A DNA stretch of 64,000 nt from Halomonas ventosae (GCF_004363555.1 NZ_SNZJ01000020.1:19568-83567), one strand, 5' to 3'. Shown: positions 1-9,067, numbered from the stretch's first letter. The notes: a model not told the origin generated them from the letters alone. Made by a program: numbers and translations.

Positions 1-417
1 GCAGATCGCCAGGTAGTAGCGGAACATGCGGCGGGTGCGCTCGTTGTAGCGATGGGCGATCTCGTGCCAGTGGGCGTCGAAGTTCGTAAGCCAGGCCATG
101 AGCGTCCTGTCGTAGTCGGGACCAACCGAAGTTCGTGTAAGCGCCAGTCCTCCGTCAGTCAGGGATCACCGCGGGGCGTCATAGCGTCCCGGTCGTCCGC
201 GGGAGAAGACGACCTGCCAGAGCTGCAGGTGGCGGGCGCGGAAGGCCCCGGCACAGATCGCCAGGTAGTAGCGGAACATGCGGCGGGTGCGCTCGTTGTA
301 GCGATGGGAGATCTCGTGCCAGTGGGCGTCGAAGTTCGTAAGCCAGGCCATGAGTGTCCTGTCGTAGTCGGGACCAACCGAAGTTCATGTAAGCGCCAGT
401 CTTCCGTCAGCCAGGGG
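1..417 (-). pseudogene. Duplicated C-terminal fragments of cyclopropane fatty acid synthase
   Basis: Downstream of the cfa stop, the minus strand still encodes the last ~61 residues of Cfa. Positions 166-351 read as an open segment starting MAWLTNFDAHWHEISHRYNE and ending in the same PGRYDAPR tail as the gene. A second diverging copy lies in 1-165. The fragments have no catalytic domain, no convincing ribosome binding site and no upstream part, so they are treated as non-functional tails left by tandem duplication. The array may continue left of the window, so the number of copies is unknown. Confidence 0.7.
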
Positions 418-629
418 TCACCGCGGGGCGTCATAGCGTCCCGGGCGTCCGCGTGAGAAGACGACCTGCCAGAGCTGCAGGTGGCGGGCGCGGAAGGCCC
501 CGGCACAGATCGCCAGGTAGTAGCGGAACATGCGGCGGGTGCGCTCGTTGTAGCGATGGGCGATCTCGTGCCAGTGGGCGTCGAAGTTCGCCAGCCAGGC
601 CATGAGCGTCCTGTCGTAGTCGGGACCAA
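1..629. repeat. 252-bp tandem repeat derived from the cfa 3' end
   Basis: The same block recurs with a 252-bp period: the shared string beginning cagatcgccaggtagtag starts at positions 2, 254 and 506. The rightmost copy (about 421-629) is the real 3' end of cfa. The other two lie beyond its stop codon, and the leftmost runs off the window. Copies 1 and 2 share a junction of about 42 bp (near 126-168 and 378-420) that is absent from the gene's own copy, so they probably arose by amplification of one duplicated unit. The copies differ by only a few substitutions. 252 is a multiple of three. Confidence 0.9.
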
Positions 630-1569
630 AATTCTGCCAGTCCTCCATCAGCAGGTGGTCCTCGCTGGTGCGTGCGATGTCCATGGCCGACGGCAGGACG
701 CCATTGGGAAAGATATAGCGGTTGATCCAGGGATCCGCGGTGACCGCGGAGCGGTTGGAGCCGATGGTATGCAGCAGGAAGAGGCCATCGGCGGGCATCA
801 GGCGCCTCACCGTCTCGAAGTAGGTGGGGTAATTGCGATGCCCCACGTGCTCGAACATGCCGATGGAGACGATGCGGTCATAGCGTCCCCCCAGGTCGCG
901 GTAGTCCTGCAACAGGATCTCCACCGGCAGCCCAGCACAGCGCTCCCGGGCCAGGGCGGCCTGTTCCCGGGAGATGGTGATGCCGGTCACCTCGACACCG
1001 TGGTGGCGGGCGGCATGCTCGGCGAGGCTGCCCCAGCCACAGCCGATATCGAGTACCCTCATGCCCGGTCTGAGGTCGAGCTTGCGACAGGCCAGCTCCA
1101 GTTTGGCCTGCTGGGCCTGGTGCAGGTCATCGGCCGACTTCCAGTAGCCGCAGGAGTAGCACATGGTGGGGTCGAGCATGCGCTCGAAGAGGTCGTTGCC
1201 CAGGTCGTAGTGGGCCTCGCCCACCATGTAGGCCCGGGCCCTGCTCTGCAGGTTGAGGAAGCCGGCCTGCAGGCGGTACTTGAGGCGTTCGGTGGTCGAG
1301 CGGGCGTGCTCGCCGAGCCCGTTCAGCAGCAGTCGGTAGGCCAGTTCGTCGATGCGCTCACATTCCCACCAGCCATCCATGTAGGACTCGCCGAGACCCA
1401 GGGTTCCCTGGTGCAATACCCGCGAGAAGAAGTCGGGATGCAGCACGCGGATATCCTGGGGCGCATCCCCGTTGAGCGTGACGCCCGAGCCATCGAGCAG
1501 CTGTTCGATCACCCGACGAGCCCGGGTATCGGGAAGGGCGATGGGGCCGATACGTGGTTCGCTGGTCAT
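418..1569 (-). CDS. cfa: Cyclopropane-fatty-acyl-phospholipid synthase
   Basis: 383-residue SAM-dependent methyltransferase that adds a methylene bridge to unsaturated acyl chains of membrane phospholipids. This modification is typical of stationary-phase, acid and osmotic stress. The N-terminal part is the Cfa lipid-binding region (SYMDGWWE). The central Rossmann domain has the SAM motif VLDIGCGWGSLAEHAA, followed by GMFEHVGHRNY and, near the C-terminus, NFDAHWHEIAHRYNERTRRM, all typical of the family. The start at 1569 (MTSEPR) was chosen over an upstream ATG at 1656 because a GGAGGA ribosome binding site precedes it. The gene's own 3' end has been tandemly copied downstream. Confidence 0.95.
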   Translation of the reverse strand: MTSEPRIGPIALPDTRARRVIEQLLDGSGVTLNGDAPQDIRVLHPDFFSRVLHQGTLGLGESYMDGWWECERIDELAYRLLLNGLGEHARSTTERLKYRLQAGFLNLQSRARAYMVGEAHYDLGNDLFERMLDPTMCYSCGYWKSADDLHQAQQAKLELACRKLDLRPGMRVLDIGCGWGSLAEHAARHHGVEVTGITISREQAALARERCAGLPVEILLQDYRDLGGRYDRIVSIGMFEHVGHRNYPTYFETVRRLMPADGLFLLHTIGSNRSAVTADPWINRYIFPNGVLPSAMDIARTSEDHLLMEDWQNFGPDYDRTLMAWLANFDAHWHEIAHRYNERTRRMFRYYLAICAGAFRARHLQLWQVVFSRGRPGRYDAPR

Positions 1570-1718
1570 GGAGTCCTCCGGGTCCGCTGATGGATATCGG
1601 GCTGGCGAACGCGCTGGGCACGGCTCTGGGGCAGTGTGGCTGTTGAAAACCAGCATAGACCAGCATGCTTAGATCGTGTATTTCAACGACTTCACGAGCG
1701 AGGAGGGAGGAGAAAGCC

Positions 1719-2024
1719 ATGAACGTGATCATCGATCTCTGTGTGGTGCCATTGGGCGTCGGGGTGTCGGTCTCACCGCATATCGCGGCCTGCCAGCGGG
1801 TGATCCAGGCCTCCGGTCTCGAGCACCGCATGCATGCCTACGGCACCAATATCGAGGGGCCGTGGGACGAGGTGATGGCGGTGGTCAAGCGCTGTCACGA
1901 GGTCGTGCACGAGATGGGGGCGCCGCGCATCACCACTACGCTCAAGCTCGGGACCCGCACCGATCGCGACCAGCACATGGACGACAAGGTGGCGAGCGTC
2001 GAGACCCTGCTGGGCGGGCAGTGA
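1719..2024 (+). CDS. MTH1187/YkoF-type thiamine-binding protein (DUF77, UPF0045)
   Basis: 101 residues, the usual size for this family of small ferredoxin-fold proteins that bind thiamine or related ligands in the cytoplasm. Family features seen are the N-terminal strand VIIDLCVVPLG, the GVSVSPHIAACQRVI segment and the HAYGTNIEGPWDEVMAVVKRC block. The start at 1719 follows a strong purine-rich ribosome binding site (aggagggaggag); an earlier in-frame ATG at 1665 lacks one. It is divergent from cfa. Its physiological role is unproven, and nothing nearby suggests thiamine transport. Confidence 0.85.
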   Translation: MNVIIDLCVVPLGVGVSVSPHIAACQRVIQASGLEHRMHAYGTNIEGPWDEVMAVVKRCHEVVHEMGAPRITTTLKLGTRTDRDQHMDDKVASVETLLGGQ

Positions 2025-2055
2025 CCTGTGCGTCACACGGCTGCGGCACTCTGGG

Positions 2056-2073
2056 TGTCAATCTTTCGTTACA
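2056..2073. promoter_or_regulatory. TyrR/PhhR-type box 1 upstream of hppD
   Basis: TGTCA-N8-TTACA matches the TyrR-family operator TGTAA-N8-TTACA with one mismatch. It lies 272 bp before hppD, a tyrosine catabolism gene, in the 321-bp gene-free stretch 2025-2345. It shares the inner string TTTCGTTAC with box 2. Function is inferred from sequence and context. Confidence 0.5.
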
Positions 2074-2127
2074 CCCTGTCAGGCTTTCTCGCCATGACGG
2101 GGCCGAAAGTGATGGGCCTGCAGCGGC

Positions 2128-2145
2128 TGTAAGGATTTCGTTACG
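2128..2145. promoter_or_regulatory. TyrR/PhhR-type box 2 upstream of hppD
   Basis: TGTAA-N8-TTACG is again one mismatch from the TyrR-family consensus. It is 72 bp (about seven helical turns) downstream of box 1, so both boxes lie on the same DNA face. The rest of 2146-2345 holds no other obvious site. A TGGCAC at 2191 has no properly spaced -12 element. Confidence 0.5.
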
Positions 2146-2345
2146 AGACAGGGGGCAAGGCCCGGCATGATGGGGCATCAGGGGCGTGGTTGGCACGTTC
2201 CGGCAGGCAGGATGAGGCACTAGGCTGAGCGTACATCGAGAGCCCGCCGGCGGCGTGACTGACCCCGCCACGGGTCGATGACCGTTATACCGCGAGACCA
2301 CACCGCGGTTCACAACGATCCACAACAACAGCCCCTGGAGGATGC

Positions 2346-3446
2346 ATGAACGCTCCCGCCCATACCCCCGACGCCCTTGATCGCGCCAACCCCATCGGCA
2401 CCAACGGCTTCGAGTTCGTCGAGTACACCGCTCCGACCGCCGAGGGCATCGAAGCGCTTCGCGCCCTGTTCATTCGCATGGGGTTCACCGAGACCCGGCG
2501 CCATCGCTCCAAGCAGGTCACGCTGTTCCAGCAGGAGGGCGTGAACTTCGTCCTGAATGCCGAGCCGGGCAGTCATGCCGCCGAGTTCGCCAGTGTCCAT
2601 GGACCCAGTGCCTGCGCCATGGCCTGGAAGGTGGCCGATGCGCGCCAGGCGTTCCAGCATGCCGTTGACCATGGCGCGGAGCCGGTCGAGAACCCCGTGG
2701 CCGAAGGTGAGGTGGGCATCCCCGCCGTGAAGGGCATCGGCGGGTCGTTGCTCTACTTCGTCGACCACAAGCTCGACGGAGAAGGCCGGACCATCTACGA
2801 CATCGACTTCGAAGCGATCCCCGGGCGGTCGCCGCAGGACAACAGCGTTGGCCTGCAGGTCCTCGACCACCTGACGCACAACGTCGATCGCGGTCAGATG
2901 GATGTCTGGGCCGACTTCTATACCCGGATCGCCAACTTCCGCGAGAACCGCTACTTCGACATCGAAGGCAAGATGACCGGGCTCCACTCCCGCGCCATGA
3001 CAGCGCCCTGCGGCAAGATGCATATCCCGATCAACGAGTCCGCCGATGACACCTCGCAGATCGCCGAATTCCTGCGCGAGTACAACGGCGAGGGCATTCA
3101 GCACCTGGCCATGGCCACCGATGATATCTATGCCACGGTGCGGGCCCTCAAGGCCAATGGTGTCACCTTCCTGTCCACCCCGGACACCTACTACGAGAAG
3201 GTCGACGAGCGGGTGCCCAATCATCAGGAGAGGGTCGAGGACCTGCGCGAGCTGAGCCTGCTGGTCGATGGCGGTCCCGACCAGGGCGTGCTGCTGCAGA
3301 TCTTCACCGAGACGGTGATCGGGCCGATCTTCTTCGAGATCATCCAGCGCAAGGGCAACGACGGCTTCGGCGAAGGCAACTTCAAGGCCCTGTTCGAATC
3401 CATCGAGGAAGACCAGATCCGTCGCGGTGTGCTCAAGGCGGATTGA
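2346..3446 (+). CDS. hppD: 4-hydroxyphenylpyruvate dioxygenase
   Basis: 366 residues. Converts 4-hydroxyphenylpyruvate to homogentisate with O2 and Fe(II), the committed step of aerobic tyrosine degradation. Two vicinal-oxygen-chelate domains are visible. The expected metal ligands are His175 (VLDHLTHNV), His253 (QHLAMATDDI) and Glu331 (FFEIIQRKG). The C-terminal motif FGEGNFKALFESIE is typical of the family. The start follows a CTGGAGGA ribosome binding site. The homogentisate pathway genes (hmgA, fah, maiA) are not in the window. A sodium symporter lies just downstream, and two TyrR-like boxes lie upstream. Confidence 0.97.
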   Translation: MNAPAHTPDALDRANPIGTNGFEFVEYTAPTAEGIEALRALFIRMGFTETRRHRSKQVTLFQQEGVNFVLNAEPGSHAAEFASVHGPSACAMAWKVADARQAFQHAVDHGAEPVENPVAEGEVGIPAVKGIGGSLLYFVDHKLDGEGRTIYDIDFEAIPGRSPQDNSVGLQVLDHLTHNVDRGQMDVWADFYTRIANFRENRYFDIEGKMTGLHSRAMTAPCGKMHIPINESADDTSQIAEFLREYNGEGIQHLAMATDDIYATVRALKANGVTFLSTPDTYYEKVDERVPNHQERVEDLRELSLLVDGGPDQGVLLQIFTETVIGPIFFEIIQRKGNDGFGEGNFKALFESIEEDQIRRGVLKAD

Positions 3447-3609
3447 CCCTCGGCATGAGCCTGCGCTGAGTGCGCGGCAGGTGGGAGCGGGTAAAGACAG
3501 CATGATCGACCGCCCGCCTGCCCAATCACGATAAAATCCGTCACAATGTCGCCCTTGTGGCGACGCCTCGCCGTGTCGGAACAACAACGTCCGTGACCCC
3601 TGGTGTGAT

Positions 3610-5070
3610 ATGACAACGACTCCACAACCCCGAACCCAGTGGCTTGGCCGCTGGGGCTTCATCCTGGCGGCGACCGGCTCCGCGGTGGGCCTGGGCAACA
3701 TCTGGAAATTCCCCTATATCACCGGCGAATTCGGTGGCGGCGCCTTCGTGCTGGTCTACCTGGCCTGCATCCTGGCCGTGGGGGTACCGGTGATGATGAC
3801 CGAGATCGCCCTCGGGCGCCGCGGCCGCGGCAGCCCCATCGACGCCATCCGTCGGGTGGTCGGCGAGTCGGGCCGCGGCTCGGCCTGGTCACTGCTGGGC
3901 TGGATGGCCATGCTGTGTGGCTTCCTGATCCTGTCGTTCTATGTGGTGGTGGCCGGCTGGTCCTTCTCCTACCTGTGGAAGATGCTGAGCGGTGGCCTGG
4001 CCGGATCCAGCGTCGAGGAGATGGCGGCGATCTTCGGCGCCAACAACGCCAGTCCCCTGAACCTGGGGTTCTGGAGCACCCTGGTCACGGTGGCCACCAT
4101 GGTGATCGTCGGCAAGGGCGTCCAGGCCGGCATCGAGAAGAGTGTCAGCTGGATGATGCCCGGCATGGTGGTGATGCTGCTGATCCTGATCGGCTACGGG
4201 GTCTTCTCCGGCGGCTTCGGCGAGGCGGTTCGCTTCCTGTTCTCGTTCGATGCCGGCAGCCTATCCAGTGAGGGCATGCTGGCCGCCCTGGGGCATGCCT
4301 TCTTCACCCTGTCGCTGGCCTCCGGGGCCATCCTCACCTACGGCAGCTACCTGCCGGCGCGGGCCTCCATCGCCCGCACCACCCTCTCCGTGGCGCTGGC
4401 CGACACCCTGGTGGCGCTGATGGCGGGACTGGCGATCTTCCCGGTGATCTTCGCCAACGGCATGAGCCCGAGCAGCGGGCCGGGGCTGATCTTCATGAGC
4501 CTGCCGCTGGCCTTCCAGGCCATGCCGCTGGGCACCCTGTTTGGCATCCTGTTCTTCGTGATGCTCTCCATGGCGGCGCTGACCTCGTCGATCTCGATGG
4601 TTGAGGCCACGGTCTCATGGCTCACCGACAACAAGGGCCTCTCGCGGCGTGCGGCGTCCTGGGGCACCGGTATCGTGCTGTGGCTGGTCAGCACCCTGGC
4701 AATGCTGTCGTTCAATGTCGGAGCCGACTGGACCCTGGCTGGCAAGCACTTCTTCGACTGGCTGGACTACCTGACCGCGCGCTGGATGATGCCGCTGGGC
4801 GGTCTGGGCATGGTGCTGCTCGCCGGCTTCGTGCTCAAGAGCGAGACCTTCCGCGAGGAGCTCGGGCTCTCTGCCGGCTGGCATGCGCTCTGGCTGTTCA
4901 TGGTCCGCTACGTGAGCCCGCTGGGCATCCTGGTGATCTTCGTCGATGCCCTGGGGATCACCCGGGTGGAGTTCGCGCTGCACTGGCCCTGGCTGCTGGC
5001 GGTCCTGGTGGTGATCACCCTGGTTGGCGAGGTGACTAGCCCGCGCCTGCGCCGAATGCTCTGCCCCTGA
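3610..5070 (+). CDS. Sodium-dependent neurotransmitter-symporter-family transporter
   Basis: 486-residue inner-membrane protein of the SNF/NSS family (LeuT/TnaT type), which imports amino acids with Na+. The hallmark N-terminal motif GSAVGLGNIWKFPYITGEFG provides the sodium and substrate site of TM1. About 11-12 hydrophobic helices follow, including SLASGAILTYGSYL (TM6-7 region). It lies 163 bp after hppD on the same strand, which suggests an aromatic amino acid such as tyrosine as substrate. That is inference only, since bacterial members differ widely in specificity. Confidence 0.9.
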   Translation: MTTTPQPRTQWLGRWGFILAATGSAVGLGNIWKFPYITGEFGGGAFVLVYLACILAVGVPVMMTEIALGRRGRGSPIDAIRRVVGESGRGSAWSLLGWMAMLCGFLILSFYVVVAGWSFSYLWKMLSGGLAGSSVEEMAAIFGANNASPLNLGFWSTLVTVATMVIVGKGVQAGIEKSVSWMMPGMVVMLLILIGYGVFSGGFGEAVRFLFSFDAGSLSSEGMLAALGHAFFTLSLASGAILTYGSYLPARASIARTTLSVALADTLVALMAGLAIFPVIFANGMSPSSGPGLIFMSLPLAFQAMPLGTLFGILFFVMLSMAALTSSISMVEATVSWLTDNKGLSRRAASWGTGIVLWLVSTLAMLSFNVGADWTLAGKHFFDWLDYLTARWMMPLGGLGMVLLAGFVLKSETFREELGLSAGWHALWLFMVRYVSPLGILVIFVDALGITRVEFALHWPWLLAVLVVITLVGEVTSPRLRRMLCP

Positions 5071-5098
5071 GCCTGTCGCAACGTTGAGATGAGCCCTC

Positions 5099-5123
5099 GT
5101 CGCCCCCGCCCAGCGGGGGCGAC
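5099..5123 (+). terminator. GC-rich hairpin after the SNF transporter
   Basis: Perfect 11-bp stem (GTCGCCCCCGC / GCGGGGGCGAC) with a CCA loop, 29 bp after the stop codon. No clear T-tract follows, so it may end transcription inefficiently or protect the 3' end. Confidence 0.55.
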
Positions 5124-5259
5124 GTCGTTGGGGGGCCACGGGCGCCTGTCGATTGGCGGCCCTGCGGTTATAGGCTTGTGCCGAGGGGATGGTGGCATGT
5201 GGTGCGTCTTTTAATTACCATAATGCATAGATACTATTTTCTACTGGAGATATTGGAAT

Positions 5260-6141
5260 ATGCAGGTCGGTCACCGACACGACGGCGAACCGCGCGACCC
5301 GGGCGTCAGGTTGCCGACCGGGTCGGCCTTTCCCTCCGGGGGCGTCAGCCTGGTTGGCGCCGGTCCCGGTGACCCGGAGTTGCTGACGATCAAGGCGCTG
5401 CGGCGCCTGCAGGCCGCCGAGGTGATCCTGCATGATCGACTGGTCAGCGACGAGATCCTCGCCCTGGCTTCCCCGCAGGCCTCCCGGTTCTACGTCGGCA
5501 AGGAGCGCTCTCGACACAGCGTGCCCCAGGACGGCATCAACCAGGCCCTGGTCGACTGGGCCCGGGCCGGCAAGCGAGTGGTCCGGCTCAAGGGGGGCGA
5601 TCCCTTCATCTTCGGCCGCGGCGGCGAGGAGCTCGAGACGCTGGTGGCGGCCGGCATCGAGGTGGAGGTGATCCCCGGCATCACCGCGGCCTCGGGGTGT
5701 GCCGCCTATGCCGGCATCCCGCTCACCCATCGTGATCATGCCCAGTCGGTTCGTTTCGTCACCGGGCACCTGCGCAATGGCAGCAGCGACCTGGACTGGC
5801 CGACGCTGGCCGGCCCCGGCCAGACGCTGGTCTTCTACATGGGGCTGGGCAGCCTGGCACTGATCGGCGAGCAGCTTCAGCGTCATGGCCTGCCGCCCGA
5901 GACCCCGGTGGCCCTGATCGAGCAGGGCACCACGGGACGCCAGCGGGTGCATGTCGGAACACTGCACAAGTTGCCGCCGGCAGGCGAAGTGGTTACTATC
6001 CGACCGCCGACCCTGATTATCGTCGGCACTGTCGTGACATTGCACGACCGGCTGGCCTGGTTCGACCGGGACCGAGCCACGAGTTCGGGTTGGCTGCAGG
6101 GCAAGCACCCTGCGCCGTCAACAACCGATAATGGCGCCTGA
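5260..6141 (+). CDS. cobA: Uroporphyrinogen-III C-methyltransferase
   Basis: 293-residue SAM-dependent methyltransferase making precorrin-2, the branch to siroheme (sulfite and nitrite reductases) and cobalamin. Signature blocks are [20 protein letters not shown] near residue 30, [36 protein letters not shown] and the C-terminal [11 protein letters not shown]. It is the short single-domain form, without the CysG dehydrogenase/ferrochelatase half. The first ~28 residues are a non-conserved leader; the start has a TGGAGA site 9 nt upstream. The leader region 5205-5259 is AT-rich compared with its surroundings. Confidence 0.95.
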   Translation: MQVGHRHDGEPRDPGVRLPTGSAFPSGGVSLVGAGPGDPELLTIKALRRLQAAEVILHDRLVSDEILALASPQASRFYVGKERSRHSVPQDGINQALVDWARAGKRVVRLKGGDPFIFGRGGEELETLVAAGIEVEVIPGITAASGCAAYAGIPLTHRDHAQSVRFVTGHLRNGSSDLDWPTLAGPGQTLVFYMGLGSLALIGEQLQRHGLPPETPVALIEQGTTGRQRVHVGTLHKLPPAGEVVTIRPPTLIIVGTVVTLHDRLAWFDRDRATSSGWLQGKHPAPSTTDNGA

Positions 6142-6190
6142 TCGCTGGATGCGAGGTTCGGCGCAACACGGTAAGTCATGAGGTGACAGC

Positions 6191-6577
6191 ATGGGGACAC
6201 GATCCCGCCTGATTCTGACCTGCTGCCTGGCGGGTCTGCTGATGACCGGCTGCGCCGGCAAGGGGCAGGCCCACGAGAGGACGGCAGAGACCCAGCAGGG
6301 TGTCGCGTCCTACTATAGCGACCGCTTCCAGGGCCGGACCACGGCAAGCGGCGAGCCCTTCGACCAGCAGGCCCTCACGGCGGCCCACCCGACCCTGCCG
6401 TTCGGGACCAAGGTGGTGGTGACCCGCGAGGACAACGGCCGCGAGGTCGAGGTGCTGATCAACGACCGGGGCCCCTATGCCAAGGGGCGAATCATCGACC
6501 TCTCCAAGCGCGCTGCCAAGGCGCTCGGCATGCTGAAGCGCGGTACCGCACCGGTGGAAATCTCCTACGTGCAGTGA
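6191..6577 (+). CDS. Small RlpA-like double-psi beta-barrel lipoprotein
   Basis: 128 residues. Type II signal with lipobox LMTGC (Cys near residue 21), then an RlpA-like domain: GVASYYSDRFQGRTTASGE, AAHPTLPFGTKVVVT and NDRGPYAKGRIIDLSKRAA. RlpA proteins cleave naked glycan strands at the septum. The Asp in NDRGPYAKGR and the first-block residues expected for lytic activity are present. It lacks the C-terminal SPOR domain of full-length RlpA, so septal targeting by denuded glycan is not expected. Confidence 0.88.
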   Translation: MGTRSRLILTCCLAGLLMTGCAGKGQAHERTAETQQGVASYYSDRFQGRTTASGEPFDQQALTAAHPTLPFGTKVVVTREDNGREVEVLINDRGPYAKGRIIDLSKRAAKALGMLKRGTAPVEISYVQ

Positions 6578-6614
6578 GCCGAGCCCGGTGGGCGATGTCC
6601 CATCGGCGCATCGC

Positions 6615-7697
6615 TCAGCGTTCCCCCCTGCGCGAGAACTCGCGCCGCCAGCGAGCCAGCAGCGCCTCACGCTTGAGGTCGTCCAGGGTGGCGAGCAGGC
6701 CGGGACCCAGGGTGATCGGCCGCAGTGCCTCGCCCCTTTCCTGGCGCAGTGATGTCGCCGTGCCCGGCCCCTCGACGGCGGGATGGATGGCGCCCAGCGG
6801 GGTCTCGCGGGCGAGGAGCGCCTGTCCTGTCTCGCCGATGAGGTAGTCGAGAAAGCGCGCCGCCGCCGCGGGATGGGGCGCCTGGCGCGGGATCAGGGCC
6901 AGGCGCTGGGTCACCAGGGCATAGTCCTCGGGCACCACGATCCTCAGCTGCGGCTGGTCGGCCAGCCGCTCCCGCGCATAGCTGCCCAGCAGGTTGTAGC
7001 CGACCAGATAGCGTCCCTCGATCAGTCCCTCCAGCATCTCCCCGGTGGTCTCCGCAAGCGCCGTGTCTGCCTGGCCCAGTGCCGCCACCAGGTCCCAGTA
7101 GCGCGGCGAGAGCCGCGACTCCTCGATGGCATAGGTATAGCCTGCGCCACTGGTGGCCGGGTCATAGGTCACCACCCGGCCCCGCAGGGCCTCGGCATGG
7201 CGCTCCAGCAGGGCGAGCAGGTCGGCATGGCCACGCACCTCCCCGAAGCGCTCGATGACCGCCTCGTTCACGACCATGACGATGGGCTCGAAGGTGATGG
7301 CGAAGAGCTCCTGACGCCAGCGTGCCCAGGCCGGCCAGCGCCGCGCGGCAGGGCTCTCCAGGGCGCGGGCATGGCCCTCGTTGGCCAGCCGGTACTGCCA
7401 GGGCATGGCTGAGGAGAGCAGCACATCGGCCTCGTCCGGCCTGGCCAGGAAACGCTCGTGCAGCGCCAGGGTGGTCAGGTTGCGGTAGCGCACTGCCAGG
7501 TCGGGATGCTCGCGATGAAAGCCCTCCAGCAGCGGGCGCATCTGGGGCAGGTCCAGGGCCCCATGGACCACCAGCGCTGCCCCGGGCCCGCTGCCGGGGG
7601 CGGCGGGGACGTTCAAGGTCTCTTCGGCAACGGCGGGCGAGCCGACCAGGCCGAGCAGCAGCAGCCCGCGACAGGCGAGTCGACCCAGGCGATTCAT
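6615..7697 (-). CDS. Periplasmic solute-binding protein, last gene of a sensory operon
   Basis: 360 residues with a Sec signal peptide (cut expected after VAEE-preceding SPAVA). It resembles type 2 periplasmic ABC binding proteins of the iron/AfuA-like class: VVHGALDLPQMRPLLEGF, DVLLSSAMPWQ, TYDPATSGAGYTYAIE and LIPRQAPHPAAAARFLDYL. No ABC permease or ATPase adjoins it. Its start overlaps the stop of the sensor kinase by 4 bp, so it is translated with the two-component system. It may present a ligand to the kinase rather than to a transporter, as known for binding proteins linked to TctE-like kinases. That role is inferred. Confidence 0.8.
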   Translation of the reverse strand: MNRLGRLACRGLLLLGLVGSPAVAEETLNVPAAPGSGPGAALVVHGALDLPQMRPLLEGFHREHPDLAVRYRNLTTLALHERFLARPDEADVLLSSAMPWQYRLANEGHARALESPAARRWPAWARWRQELFAITFEPIVMVVNEAVIERFGEVRGHADLLALLERHAEALRGRVVTYDPATSGAGYTYAIEESRLSPRYWDLVAALGQADTALAETTGEMLEGLIEGRYLVGYNLLGSYARERLADQPQLRIVVPEDYALVTQRLALIPRQAPHPAAAARFLDYLIGETGQALLARETPLGAIHPAVEGPGTATSLRQERGEALRPITLGPGLLATLDDLKREALLARWRREFSRRGER

Positions 7698-9067
7698 GGT
7701 GTGTCTCCCGGAAATTGCAGTGCCACGCTCAGTCCACGGCCATCATGGCCGGCCGACAGCTTCAGGCGTGCGCCGTGGGTTCGCGCGATACCATCGACGA
7801 TCGCCAGCCCCAGGCCGGATCCTTCCACGTCCTCGCGATCGCGGTGGAAGGGGCGCAGCATCAGCAGCCGTCTCTGCGAGGGGATCCCGGGGCCGTCGTC
7901 CTCCACGACCAGGCGGGGCGGCGCGGCCTGGACCTGCACCGTGACCCGTTGCCCGCCGTAGCGACAGGCATTGTCGATCAGGTTGCCGATGGCCTCGGCG
8001 AGCAGCCAGTCGATGCCGCGGATCCAGACCTCGCCCCCGGCGCTTTCCACCCCCAGGTCGACCCCCTGACGGTGGCAGGACGCCCAGTGGTCGCGAATGG
8101 CCTGGCGGGCGATGGCGTTGAGTTCCAGGGGGACCAGCTCCGGGCGGTACTCGGGATTGGCCAGCCGGGTCAACGACAGCAGCTGCACCGCCAGCCTGGC
8201 GGTGCGCGCGCTGGTGGCCTGCATGGCGACCAGGGCTTCCCTCCAGCGCGCCGGATCGTCATGGCGCAGGGCGAGCTCGGCACGGGCCGACAGGCCCGCC
8301 AGCGGCGTGCGCAGCTGGTGCGAGGCATCGCCGATGAAGCGTTCCTGATTGGCGCGCACCCGGCGCATCCTGGCGAGCAGTTCGTTGACGGTATCGCGAA
8401 GCTCGGCGAGTTCCCGCGGCAGGGAGAGCTCCAGGGGCGCGAGGGTACGCGGGTCGCGGGCGCGGATCGCGCGGCGCAGGCGGGTCAACGGCGTCAACGC
8501 GGCCCGGATCGCCAGCAGCAACCCCACCGTTGCCAGCGCCGCCATGGCCAGGATCATCGTCAGGTTGGCCCGCCACAGCCTGGCGGCCAGGGTATCCCGG
8601 CCCTCGCGACTGTGGGCGACTCGCACCTCGAAGGGTTCGCGTACGCGCCACTCCTCGAGGCGGGTGCGGCGCACGCCCTGGCGCAGCGACAGGCCCTGCC
8701 AGTCGATATGGCGATAGAGCAGGGTGTCCGCATCCCCGGGGCCCTGCCGCGGATCCCCCGGGAGCGCCGCATTGCCGGTGATCAGGCGACCCTGGCCGTC
8801 CACCAGGCTGTAGAAGACCCGCTCCTCGGCATCGGTGGCCAGCATCTCCAGGGCCGCCGGCGGCAGGTCGAGCCACAGCCGGTCATCCTGCCACTGCACC
8901 TGTTCGGCGATGGCCAGGGAGGCGGCCTCGAGCAGCCGGTCGAAGGCTCGGTCGGCCGTGCGCTGCGCGTCCACCCACGCCTGGATCAGGATCAGGCTAC
9001 CCAGCACCAGCAGGGGAAGCAGCAGCCATCCCAGCAGGCGCCGATAGAGGCTGTCGCCCCGCTTCAC
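7694..9067 (-). CDS. Sensor histidine kinase (TctE/QseC-like)
   Basis: 457 residues. TM1 lies near residues 12-32, then a periplasmic region of ~130 residues, TM2 (NLTMILAMAALATVGLLLAI), a HAMP linker (LTPLTRLRRAIRARD) and a DHp domain with the phosphorylated His250 in FIGDASHQLRTPLAGL. The ATPase domain has the N box (NLIDNACRYG), G1 (VEDDGPGIP) and G2 (GSGLGLAIVDGI). The H-box spelling is that of TctE-type kinases, which control tricarboxylate uptake, and tctCBA lies divergently next door. Start and stop overlap both neighbours by 4 bp. Confidence 0.92.
   Translation of the reverse strand: MKRGDSLYRRLLGWLLLPLLVLGSLILIQAWVDAQRTADRAFDRLLEAASLAIAEQVQWQDDRLWLDLPPAALEMLATDAEERVFYSLVDGQGRLITGNAALPGDPRQGPGDADTLLYRHIDWQGLSLRQGVRRTRLEEWRVREPFEVRVAHSREGRDTLAARLWRANLTMILAMAALATVGLLLAIRAALTPLTRLRRAIRARDPRTLAPLELSLPRELAELRDTVNELLARMRRVRANQERFIGDASHQLRTPLAGLSARAELALRHDDPARWREALVAMQATSARTARLAVQLLSLTRLANPEYRPELVPLELNAIARQAIRDHWASCHRQGVDLGVESAGGEVWIRGIDWLLAEAIGNLIDNACRYGGQRVTVQVQAAPPRLVVEDDGPGIPSQRRLLMLRPFHRDREDVEGSGLGLAIVDGIARTHGARLKLSAGHDGRGLSVALQFPGDTP

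Noticed and set aside
52..456. Plus-strand repeat-encoded protein at the left edge
   Set aside because: It is the complement of the tandem cfa tails; repetition comes from the DNA duplication and there is no coding signature.
2191..2206. Possible sigma-54 promoter for hppD (TGGCACG)
   Set aside because: The -12 GC falls one base too close, so spacing is wrong. By contrast the urtA site is exact.
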